Assembly (NCBI RefSeq): GCF_039634365.2
Contig: NZ_CP155079.2
Coordinates: 1,612,001-1,676,000 of the forward strand
Reading direction: 5' to 3'
Length of the DNA stretch: 64,000 nt
Origin: Mucilaginibacter sp. PAMB04168
GTDB lineage: Bacteria > Bacteroidota > Bacteroidia > Sphingobacteriales > Sphingobacteriaceae
The notes beneath the pieces were generated by a model. The model worked only from the letters and a program-made list of their open reading frames with translations, was not told where the DNA came from and ran no database searches. How positions within the stretch are numbered: position 1 is the stretch's first letter; the number at the start of each line of letters is the position of its first letter. Below, piece after piece: positions 16,718 to 24,575 of this stretch. Position numbers and translations under genes: made by a program.

Positions 16718-16951
16718 TCACCAAATCTGTTTTCTTAAATGCTCGCCTATAACATGCAGATCCTGCGCAGTATAATAAGGAGTGCCAATCGGCTGATAGG
16801 TGCCATTTTTTTGCCTTGAGATATAACCCTTGAAGCAGCCGCCTACGGTGATCATAAAACAGGGGCCGGCTTCACCCGGCATTGCCTTTTTGTCAAATTG
16901 CAGTTCTAATTCCTGGCCTTCTATCGGGCATTTTATATTGATTCTATCCAT
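16718..16951 (-). CDS. Small hypothetical protein, last gene of the dinB-dnaE operon
   Basis: A 77-residue protein on the minus strand, starting 11 bases after the dnaE stop and therefore probably third in the dinB-dnaE transcript. It has no signal peptide or membrane segment. The sequence has a beta-strand pattern with KCPIEGQELELQF near the start and GPCFMITVGGCFKGYI, three cysteines in all, then YYTAQDLHVIGEHLRKQIW as a C-terminal helix. No family is recognised. Co-expression with two damage-tolerance polymerases suggests an accessory role in translesion synthesis, which is inferred from position only. Confidence 0.65.
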   Translation of the reverse strand: MDRINIKCPIEGQELELQFDKKAMPGEAGPCFMITVGGCFKGYISRQKNGTYQPIGTPYYTAQDLHVIGEHLRKQIW

Positions 16952-16962
16952 TTTATATCAGG

Positions 16963-19905
16963 TTAAGAAATGACGGGATTGGGCAAAATTGGCAGCTTGG
17001 CAAATTTGAGTACCTCCAGGCTGGCAAACCCGAATTCAGCAACCACTTTACCGAGTATTAAATAACATCCTTTTCCACGAAAAGGGTAAACGGGTGTCCT
17101 GTTTGGAAAATGTACGGTATCAAAGGTGTTCCCCTCAACATCCAAAAAATTGCCGAACCACATTTTCTGATTGTTTTTGGTATGTACGGTTTTCTCACAG
17201 ATATACTGTCCGACCATTCTTACGAGCTGACCCACATGATTGATCAGATCATTGGCACCGACTTCGCCACGATATTCGGTCTGCAACAAATCAAACATGG
17301 TCATACTTAAGGGAAAACCGAGCAGTTCCAGTTCATGGTAAGCATTTTCCAGTTGGGTATTTACCAGTACAGGTAAGGAATAGTTTTTTGCCTCCAGGCA
17401 AAACAGTTCCGCATTATTGTTGGGTTTTGCTTTAGCGCCCAGTAAAAGATGTATCGCCCACAATAATTCCTTTTTGCTTTTCCCGGTAAACCGGAGCGCA
17501 CCTACGCGAATAAGGGTAATCGCATGTTCCAGACCGATCCCTGTTCTTTTTACAAAATCCTCCAGGCTCTGATAGAGTCCATTCCTCCGGCGTTCTTCAG
17601 GTATTGATTCGATGAAGGTCTCATTCAAACCGTGAATACCTACAAAGCCGAGGTAAACGTCCACCCCAATTATATTGACAATACTGTCGCTGTTATTTAC
17701 ACATGGCAGATGTACGATCCCTCCCGACCGCTGCAACTCCTGTACGTATAGCGCCCGGTCATAAAATCCCCCGTAATTATTTAAAACCGCCACCATGAAC
17801 TCCCTTGGAAAGTAAGTTTTCAGGTACAGACTTTGATAGCTTTCCACCGCGAAGCTGGCAGAATGTGCTTTGGAAAAGCTGTAACCGGCAAAAGAGGATA
17901 CCTGTCGCCATACCTCTTTCACTACGTCTTCCGGCCTCCCTAGCGCCATCGCTTCCTGGTGAAACCTTTCCACCAGTCGGTCAAATTCTTTTTTTGACCG
18001 GTACTTGCCGCTCATTCCACGTCTTAAAATATCGGCATCTGTCCCATCCATCCCTGCAAAATGAATACAAACTTTAATTACATCTTCCTGGTAAACCATC
18101 ACGCCATAGGTTTCCTTTAATATTTCTTCCATGACGGGGTGCAGGTATTGCACGCTATCGGGGGCATGATGATATTTGATATAGGTGCCCATCATGCCCG
18201 AACTGGCCACACCCGGCCGGATAATAGAGCTGGCGGCAACCAGCACCAGGTAATTATCGCAACCCAGTTTCCGGTTGAGCTGTATCATCGCGGGCGACTC
18301 GATATAAAAGCAGCCCTTGGTATTCCCGATCTTTAAATTGGCATTTACTACCGGGTCTTTCATAAAGTTTTTGACCTGGTGAATATCGATTTTGCACTGC
18401 TGATTTTCCGCCACCAGCTGAACGGCCATCTTGATATGACCGATACCCCTTTGGCTCAGGATGTCATATTTATCAAAGCCTATTTTCTCAGCTTCGTACA
18501 TATCCCACTGCACTGTCGCCATACCTTTAGGCGGCAGGTCAAGCGCGGTATAGTAAGTGATCGGCTCTTCCGTGATCAGCACCCCACCCGCATGAATGGA
18601 ACGCTGGTTGGGCATATTGGCCATTCGCTCGTAGATTGCGGTTATCTTTCTAAAAGCTTCGTTATCCCTGTTAAAGGCTAATCGCGTAGTGTCCGTAAAG
18701 CCGTCGATCTCAGACTTCGGTAAACCCATGACTTTACCGATCTCCCGGATAATACTGCGGTCCTTAAAAGTCGACATCGTACCGAGTAAAGCGGTATGCT
18801 GGCTGCCATACCGCTTAAAAATATAATCCTGAACATCTTCCCGCTCGTCCCAGGAATAATCAATATCAAAGTCAGGCGGAGAAGTACGCTGCGCGTTCAG
18901 GAACCGTTCAAAGTAAAGGTCAAGTTCGATAGGGTCAACATCCGTTATTTTGAGACAATAGGCTACTATGCTATTGGCCCCGGAACCTCGCCCGACATGG
19001 TAATAACCCTGCGAACTGGAATAGCGGATAATATCCCAGGTGATCAAAAAATAGGCACAAAAGTCAAGTTCATAAATGACCTTTAGTTCATGCTTAACTC
19101 TCTTTAGAGCTTCCTTGTTGGATTTACCATACCGGTATTCCATACCGCTAAGTGCCAGTTTCTCCAAAAGCTCCCGGTCATTTTTCTTGTTACCGGTAAA
19201 GGTTTTTCGATTTAGGTTTACCCTCCCTTTCGGGTAATCCATCTCACAGCGGTTCATCAGGTTGCGGGTGTTGTCCAGTATAAAGGCATACCTCGAAAAT
19301 TTCGCTTCCAGCTGACCTGGTGCTAAAAACATATCCGTCGCGGCACATTTATCCTCCGGCGTGACTTCTGTAAGTACCACATTCAGATCAATACCCCGCA
19401 GGTATTCATGTAACCGGTATTCAATTTTATCTGTTATAAAGACAGGCTGCAGAGCCAGCAGTTTATCCCGGATTCCACTGAGATCCTTGTTGAATAAACT
19501 ATTGAGCTGGTTATAGCGGATGCCCAGGTATTCGTTTTCATTCAGTGGCTCCTGATGCCCATAGGGATAAACAATAAAGGAATTTACAAACACCGGCGCA
19601 AGATCAGGTAAGGGCTTTTGTTCCAGGTTATGCTCCGTCAGGAAATCATTCAACTCCTTCATGCCCTCCTTATTCCGGGCGATCCCAAAATAAAGCAGCC
19701 GTTTATCCCGCCTGAATTCCATGCCTGCAATGGGCTTAATTCCTTTTTCTTCACATTCCCGCATAAATTCCATGATGCCGGTCGAATTGTTGATATCCGT
19801 AAGCACCATTTGGGTCACGCCCCGCGCAATAGCCTCTTCCACCAATGCCGGGATCGACATGGTGCCATAACGAAGGCTATATTGGGAGTGAACGTTGAGA
19901 TACAT
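16963..19905 (-). CDS. dnaE: DNA polymerase III alpha subunit, short DnaE2-like form
   Basis: A C-family DNA polymerase of 980 residues, shorter than a replicative DnaE (about 1150). The N terminus is the PHP domain (NVHSQYSLRYGTMSIPALVEEA, TDINNST, GIKPIAGMEF). The polymerase core shows GRGSGANSIVAYCLKI and the catalytic acidic motif PDFDIDYSWDERE, then the ADILRRGMSGK and SFAGYSFSKAHSASFAVESYQSLYLKTYFP blocks. A degenerate OB-like domain ends the protein, and the tau-interacting extension of replicative DnaE appears absent. It begins 6 bases after dinB. Paired with a Y-family polymerase, this fits an error-prone, damage-inducible polymerase set similar in concept to ImuB-DnaE2, here carried by a mobile element. 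Confidence 0.9.
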   Translation of the reverse strand: MYLNVHSQYSLRYGTMSIPALVEEAIARGVTQMVLTDINNSTGIMEFMRECEEKGIKPIAGMEFRRDKRLLYFGIARNKEGMKELNDFLTEHNLEQKPLPDLAPVFVNSFIVYPYGHQEPLNENEYLGIRYNQLNSLFNKDLSGIRDKLLALQPVFITDKIEYRLHEYLRGIDLNVVLTEVTPEDKCAATDMFLAPGQLEAKFSRYAFILDNTRNLMNRCEMDYPKGRVNLNRKTFTGNKKNDRELLEKLALSGMEYRYGKSNKEALKRVKHELKVIYELDFCAYFLITWDIIRYSSSQGYYHVGRGSGANSIVAYCLKITDVDPIELDLYFERFLNAQRTSPPDFDIDYSWDEREDVQDYIFKRYGSQHTALLGTMSTFKDRSIIREIGKVMGLPKSEIDGFTDTTRLAFNRDNEAFRKITAIYERMANMPNQRSIHAGGVLITEEPITYYTALDLPPKGMATVQWDMYEAEKIGFDKYDILSQRGIGHIKMAVQLVAENQQCKIDIHQVKNFMKDPVVNANLKIGNTKGCFYIESPAMIQLNRKLGCDNYLVLVAASSIIRPGVASSGMMGTYIKYHHAPDSVQYLHPVMEEILKETYGVMVYQEDVIKVCIHFAGMDGTDADILRRGMSGKYRSKKEFDRLVERFHQEAMALGRPEDVVKEVWRQVSSFAGYSFSKAHSASFAVESYQSLYLKTYFPREFMVAVLNNYGGFYDRALYVQELQRSGGIVHLPCVNNSDSIVNIIGVDVYLGFVGIHGLNETFIESIPEERRRNGLYQSLEDFVKRTGIGLEHAITLIRVGALRFTGKSKKELLWAIHLLLGAKAKPNNNAELFCLEAKNYSLPVLVNTQLENAYHELELLGFPLSMTMFDLLQTEYRGEVGANDLINHVGQLVRMVGQYICEKTVHTKNNQKMWFGNFLDVEGNTFDTVHFPNRTPVYPFRGKGCYLILGKVVAEFGFASLEVLKFAKLPILPNPVIS

Positions 19906-19911
19906 AGCTAC

Positions 19912-21069
19912 TTAAAGATTGATATTAATACCGGAAGCGAGTTTGATGGAATCAGGGCCGAAACGTCGGCGTATCTTGTCCATTGCCTGGCAAAGACTAT
20001 ATTGTTCTTCAGATTCAGCATACAGGTCGATCTGTTCGAAACCATTCACGAGATTAGACAAACGAATGCCCACCAGCCTGATCAGTAACCTTTTTTGGTA
20101 AGCCGCCTTAAACAGCTCTTTCACTTTTTTGATCAGCGGCCCGTCTAAGGCGGTATAGGGAATTGTTGCCTGTTTGGTAACATCCTCGCGGGTGGAATAT
20201 CGAACGGTCACGGTCACACAAGCGGTTTGTTTCTTTTTCTGACGCAGTTCAAAAGCCAGTTCCATCACCATCGAGGTCAGCAGGTCGTTGATGGCTGCAA
20301 GGTCGATACTGTCATTTTTGAAGATGGTTTGCGTTCCGATGGATTTTTGCTCCTGATAGGGTATGATTGGCGAATCATCGATGCCCTTAGCTTTTTGTAA
20401 AAGCCAGATGCCGTTTTTCCCCAGGATACTGTTCATGTATTCCGGGTGAACCTGTGAAAGTTCATAGATCCGCTTAATGCCCATATCGCTCAGTTTGACA
20501 AACGTTTTGTCCCCTATGCCGGGAATTTTGCGGATGGATAAGGGGTTCAGAAAGGGGCGTACTACTGCCTTTTCGATATTCAGTTCGCCGTTTGGCTTGC
20601 ATTCATTGGTTGCCATTTTGGAAACGGTTTTATTGACCGAAAGCCCGAAAGAAATTGGCAGTGCGGTTTCCTTCATCACCTTTGCCCGTAATTCTTTGGC
20701 GTAACGCAGCGTACCGAAATGCCTGTCCATGCCGGTCATATCGATATAATGTTCGTCTATGCTGGCTTTTTCAATGAGCGGCACATTCTCTTTAAGGATT
20801 TCCGTGATCTCGTGGGAGGCTTTGGAATATTCATCCATGTTGCCCTTGATCCAGATGCCGTGAGGGCAAAGCATTCGCGCCATACGGGCGGGCATGGCAG
20901 AGTGGATACCAAATTTACGTGCTTCATAACTGCACGAGGCCACCACACCACGATCCGACAGGCTTCCGATGATCACCGGTTTGCCTGTTAGTTCTGGGTT
21001 TTTACGGACTTCAACGGATACAAAAAATGCATCCTGGTCCATGTGGATGATCTGGCGGTCTGTGCTCAT
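19912..21069 (-). CDS. dinB: DNA polymerase IV (Y-family translesion polymerase)
   Basis: A 385-residue Y-family polymerase that copies past lesions. Catalytic residues are in place: Asp in HMDQDAFFVSVE (residues 9-20) and the SIDEHYIDMT motif (acidic pair near residues 105-106, with His where Ala is usual in SIDEAY). The finger/palm motifs VIIGSLSDRGVVASCSYEARKFGI and the helix-hairpin-helix region IRKIPGIGDKTFVKLSDMGI are clear, followed by the little-finger domain. It is the first gene of a leftward operon with dnaE and a 77-residue gene, under the divergent control region at 21083-21190. No clear beta-clamp motif is seen at the C terminus. Confidence 0.93.
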   Translation of the reverse strand: MSTDRQIIHMDQDAFFVSVEVRKNPELTGKPVIIGSLSDRGVVASCSYEARKFGIHSAMPARMARMLCPHGIWIKGNMDEYSKASHEITEILKENVPLIEKASIDEHYIDMTGMDRHFGTLRYAKELRAKVMKETALPISFGLSVNKTVSKMATNECKPNGELNIEKAVVRPFLNPLSIRKIPGIGDKTFVKLSDMGIKRIYELSQVHPEYMNSILGKNGIWLLQKAKGIDDSPIIPYQEQKSIGTQTIFKNDSIDLAAINDLLTSMVMELAFELRQKKKQTACVTVTVRYSTREDVTKQATIPYTALDGPLIKKVKELFKAAYQKRLLIRLVGIRLSNLVNGFEQIDLYAESEEQYSLCQAMDKIRRRFGPDSIKLASGININL

Positions 21070-21082
21070 TTTGCCTCGGATT

Positions 21083-21190
21083 TTAGTATTAAAACTTCAG
21101 TGTTTAATCATTATATAACTTTGCTTTTATTCGTTCCAAAAACGGATAACAAAACTAATACTAAAAATATTAGCATTTTGTTTATATTTG
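21083..21190. promoter_or_regulatory. Divergent promoter region with shared dyad operator
   Basis: Between dinB (leftward) and the SRAP operon (rightward) are two consensus -7 elements: TATATTTG on the plus strand (21183-21190) and TAGTTTTG on the minus strand (plus-strand CAAAACTA, 21150-21157). Centred between them is ACTAA-AAATA-TTAGC (21160-21174), a near-perfect dyad matching the ACTAA-N5-TTAGT palindrome at 16047-16061. A further inverted match of one arm, TTAGTATT, lies at 21083-21090 in the dinB leader (complement AATACTAA at 21157-21164). One repressor bound here could block both promoters. A LexA-like protein is the natural guess, but none is encoded in the window. Confidence 0.55.
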
Positions 21191-21214
21191 AAAATAATTT
21201 TAGAGTTGGGCTAA

Positions 21215-21703
21215 ATGACTGATAGCTTGTTTTATAATCCATTTCTGCGCATTAAGGAAGACTCCTTGAAGAAACTCATGGATGCAGGTAATCCTTATGT
21301 GGTCATCCAACGCTTTCCATGGCCGGGCCAGCCGTTGCAAAAAACTTTTTTACTGTCGGCATATGCAGATGAGCAGGAAGCGCAGTCTCATGAACAGGAA
21401 TTAAGACCGAATGAAGGTAAAGCACAAAACCTGCTGGACCTGAACCAGTACCAAACGGTTGTTAAGCTCTTAAAAAACGAATCCGGCGTTACGATGTTCT
21501 TCAATAAAACAATAGATGTCCGTCATGAAAAACGGCTGCAGAAAGCCTATGTGAAAAATGTTTCTGCGTATATTCACTATATCCGCATGAAAAAACAAGA
21601 TCACTATGATGTGCGTATATTTGTGGTGTACGGCCGACTGAAAGCAGAAATCACCTCTGGTGACCAAAGCCATACGGCCCTTTTTTATGATATGATCAAA
21701 TAG
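21215..21703 (+). CDS. Hypothetical protein co-transcribed with the SRAP gene
   Basis: A 162-residue soluble protein, first gene of the rightward transcript from the divergent damage-response control region and 3 bases upstream of the SRAP gene. It contains YVVIQRFPWPGQPLQKTFLLSAYADEQEAQSHEQEL near the N terminus and a basic, aromatic-rich C-terminal half (KRLQKAYVKNVSAYIHYIRMKKQDHYDVRIFVVYGRL), which would suit nucleic-acid contact. No family is recognised. Its tight linkage to the SRAP gene and the shared promoter suggest a role in handling damaged DNA. Confidence 0.7.
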   Translation: MTDSLFYNPFLRIKEDSLKKLMDAGNPYVVIQRFPWPGQPLQKTFLLSAYADEQEAQSHEQELRPNEGKAQNLLDLNQYQTVVKLLKNESGVTMFFNKTIDVRHEKRLQKAYVKNVSAYIHYIRMKKQDHYDVRIFVVYGRLKAEITSGDQSHTALFYDMIK

Positions 21704-21706
21704 CTT

Positions 21707-22510
21707 ATGTGCAGAGATATCAGCTTTCATTCAGAAATACAAATCGTCACCCAGGATTTTAAAGGCATTCAACTGGCCCCCAGTTTGGCGCATTACCCTA
21801 ATGAAATGTTGCACGTAACCTGCGAGGTATTGCCTACGCATCCTATCGTTGTTAATAGGAAGGCTTTAGTGTTAGCGAATATGAGTTGGGGCGTGGTACC
21901 AACCTTTATTGACGAACCTAACGAAAGGCAAAAGCAGCGACTCAACTACGTTAACGCCCGGTCGGAAAGAATTATCGGTGATAAAAAATCTTACTGGTAT
22001 AGGATTCGTAATAACCGTTGCCTGATTCCGGTTACCGGCATCTACGAACACCGGGAAGTTAAAGGCTTTAAAAACAAGATCCCTTATCATATCAGCCTCG
22101 AAGGCCGCAAGCAATTCTATGTGCCCGCACTTTACCAGGTTAGCCAGGAAGTAGATCAGCATAGCGGCGAGTTCTACAATGTCGCATCTTTCACGATGAT
22201 CACCCGGCATGCCAACGATAAAATGCAGTGGATACATAATGCCGGCGACAATAAGCACCGTATGCCATTGTTCCTAACACCGGAAATGGAACATGCCTGG
22301 GTACTGGATGACCTTGGTGACGACGACATGGATGAGTTCTTTCATTTTGAAATGCCATCCGATGCTGTCGCACATCATCCCGTATACTCCATACGCAGCC
22401 GTAAACCAAAACCGGAAGGTATAATACCGGACGCGTATTATGACTGGGGTAAGAAGTTGCCAGTTTATGGGCAGGAAGAACCACCGGCGGACCAGGTCAG
22501 CCTCTTTTAG
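21707..22510 (+). CDS. SRAP-domain protein (HMCES/YedK family)
   Basis: SRAP proteins form a covalent thiazolidine link with abasic sites in single-stranded DNA, shielding them from strand breaks. The 267-residue product has every active-site element: Cys2 exposed after Met removal, NARSE with Asn83, GIYEHRE with Glu114 (the usual GxYEW has His here instead of Trp), and HRMPLFL with His184. It follows a 162-residue gene by 3 bases and lies opposite dinB-dnaE across a shared operator. SRAP genes are often associated with SOS regulons, so co-regulation with error-prone polymerases fits. The C terminus (EEPPADQVSLF) resembles a clamp-binding type tail, which is only a suggestion. Confidence 0.92.
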   Translation: MCRDISFHSEIQIVTQDFKGIQLAPSLAHYPNEMLHVTCEVLPTHPIVVNRKALVLANMSWGVVPTFIDEPNERQKQRLNYVNARSERIIGDKKSYWYRIRNNRCLIPVTGIYEHREVKGFKNKIPYHISLEGRKQFYVPALYQVSQEVDQHSGEFYNVASFTMITRHANDKMQWIHNAGDNKHRMPLFLTPEMEHAWVLDDLGDDDMDEFFHFEMPSDAVAHHPVYSIRSRKPKPEGIIPDAYYDWGKKLPVYGQEEPPADQVSLF

Positions 22511-22730
22511 ATAATGGAAGTTATGGTAGACCATGATTGGTTGCTGTGACGGGTTTTGGTTGTCATGCCAGGTTAACGCCATATATCATTACGTAAGTGG
22601 GAAACGGTCTGACTTATTCAACCCGTAACGAATCTTTTGCTCCCACTTTTGTTGCTCTTCGGATTTTGAAAGGCTCTATAATCAAATCGCCAATTTGCTA
22701 AATAAAATCCTTTATCATTAGCTTTAGCGC

Positions 22731-24575
22731 ATGATTGAAAATACCATCGGTCTCATGCCCGTTAGCGAATTACTTGGAAGATGTTTTTTTGTACCGGCTT
22801 ACCAACGCGGTTATCGCTGGACAGAAAGACAAGTAACCGATTTACTCGAAGATATATACACCTTTGCCAAAAAGACGGAAAAGACTCCGGGGGAATTTTA
22901 CTGTCTCCAGCCAGTCGTCGTAAAATTCGATGAAGAAAAGAATTACTATGAGGTAATCGATGGCCAGCAAAGGCTGACAACGATCCGGATACTGCTGGTC
23001 TATCTGCAAAAGGAACATCACCACGGCCAGCCGCTTGAAAAATATTATGGCAAAAAGTTGTTTAAATTAGTTTACGAAACGCGTCCAGATCTAACACCTT
23101 TTCTGGATAACATCATTGCAGACGAAACTAACATTGAATTCTACCACGTCTATAAATCCTATGACTATATAAGTAATTGGTTCGCTGAAAAAGTCCAGTC
23201 CGGCGAAATGTTTTATGAACTGTGCGACACTATTATTAAAACACTGGTCTACAATCAGAAACATAACAAGCAGGAAGGCGTCGTTCAGGTGATCTGGTAT
23301 GAAATGCATCCCGGAAGCACCAATGCTATTGATACATTCATCCGTATTAATCTTGGCAAGATTCCGCTGACCAACGCGGAGCTGATTAAAGCACTTTTCC
23401 TGCAAGAGCGTAATTTTGGTTCAAGTGAGGCTGCCAGGCTTATGCAACTGGAGATTGCTCAGGAATGGGACAACATCGAAAACCAGTTACAGGATGAAAA
23501 CTTCTGGTGGTTTCTGAACAAATCCGGTAACAGCGCTTCATCTCATATCGAATTCATTTTTGATATTATGCAAACCGACATCGTTGGAGAAAATAAAGAA
23601 CTGGATAAAGAGATCGGCAATGATAAAGACCGCACCTTCCGCTTTTTCAGTAAACTTTTTGGTAACGAGCCGGACTATGAGGTGATCAAGGCGAACTGGG
23701 ATCGCGTGAAGGAATACTTCGCTACCTTTAAAAAATGGTTCGATAATCCTAAATGGTACCATTACATTGGCTTTTTGATCTATACCGGTAAAACTGTTGA
23801 GGAAATTCTTAAACTACTGAACAAAAAAAATATTCTCACCAAAGAAGATGCAGACAGAGAATTAATCGACACGATCAAAAAAGAGTTCGAACACCTCGAT
23901 TGGGAAAAAGTTGACGACGAATACCACCTGAAAGTAACCTATAAAGAAGGTAGCGAACTTCTAAAGCGCTTTTTCCTTTTGTTTAACCTTGAATATATCG
24001 TCCGCAAAGCCGGGCAGGAAAATCTTGTTTACCGTTTTCCCTTCAAAGCTTTTAAAACAGTAAAAAAGAAAGGCGAGGAAAATAACTGGGACATCGAACA
24101 CATCAACGCAGCTACGGATAACCAGCTGGAAAAATGGGAAGATCAAAAGACTTGGTTACTGAATGCCATTGAAGATGTAAAGGAGATGCCGGAACCCCTG
24201 CAAACTACGGTCCGTCACTTTCTTAACGTCGCTAATGGGGAAGGTTTCGAGTCACTCCATGAACAGGTATTGTTAATCTCCGGGGAAACGAATATGGAAG
24301 AAAGATTAAAACACAGTCTCGGTAACCTCACTCTGCTGGACGCAGGAACTAACCGCGGATACGGCAACGCGCTTTTCACCTCAAAGCGGCGCATAATTAT
24401 CGAAAAAGATAAAGCGGGCACCTTTGTGCCGATCTGTACAAAGCATGTTTTTTTGAAATACTTCGATGGCAACCCCAAAGCCACCTGGACAGGGGATGAC
24501 GTAAAAGCTTACCGCAATGCCCTGGAAGATACTATGTCTGTTTTTCTAAAACCCAAACCTCATGAAAACGCATAA
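22731..24575 (+). CDS. DUF262/DUF1524 nuclease (GmrSD-like), first of a pair
   Basis: A 614-residue protein of the DUF262 family, whose best-studied member GmrSD is a type IV restriction enzyme that attacks modified phage DNA. The N-terminal domain has VPAYQRGYRWTERQVTDLLEDI and the catalytic-type DGQQRLTT at residues 77-84, the ParB/Srx-like nucleotide-binding part. The C terminus has the DUF1524 HNH-type nuclease: DIEHINA (His about 457), then GNLTLLDAGTNRGYGNALFTSKRRIII. Both halves look intact. The next gene, also DUF262, overlaps by 14 bases, implying a two-protein system. Nothing in the sequence tells which DNA modification is recognised. Confidence 0.85.
   Translation: MIENTIGLMPVSELLGRCFFVPAYQRGYRWTERQVTDLLEDIYTFAKKTEKTPGEFYCLQPVVVKFDEEKNYYEVIDGQQRLTTIRILLVYLQKEHHHGQPLEKYYGKKLFKLVYETRPDLTPFLDNIIADETNIEFYHVYKSYDYISNWFAEKVQSGEMFYELCDTIIKTLVYNQKHNKQEGVVQVIWYEMHPGSTNAIDTFIRINLGKIPLTNAELIKALFLQERNFGSSEAARLMQLEIAQEWDNIENQLQDENFWWFLNKSGNSASSHIEFIFDIMQTDIVGENKELDKEIGNDKDRTFRFFSKLFGNEPDYEVIKANWDRVKEYFATFKKWFDNPKWYHYIGFLIYTGKTVEEILKLLNKKNILTKEDADRELIDTIKKEFEHLDWEKVDDEYHLKVTYKEGSELLKRFFLLFNLEYIVRKAGQENLVYRFPFKAFKTVKKKGEENNWDIEHINAATDNQLEKWEDQKTWLLNAIEDVKEMPEPLQTTVRHFLNVANGEGFESLHEQVLLISGETNMEERLKHSLGNLTLLDAGTNRGYGNALFTSKRRIIIEKDKAGTFVPICTKHVFLKYFDGNPKATWTGDDVKAYRNALEDTMSVFLKPKPHENA

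Noticed and set aside
18139..19086. Plus-strand frames of 65-100 codons opposite dnaE
   Set aside because: Antisense to polymerase motifs; no start signals or protein-like composition.
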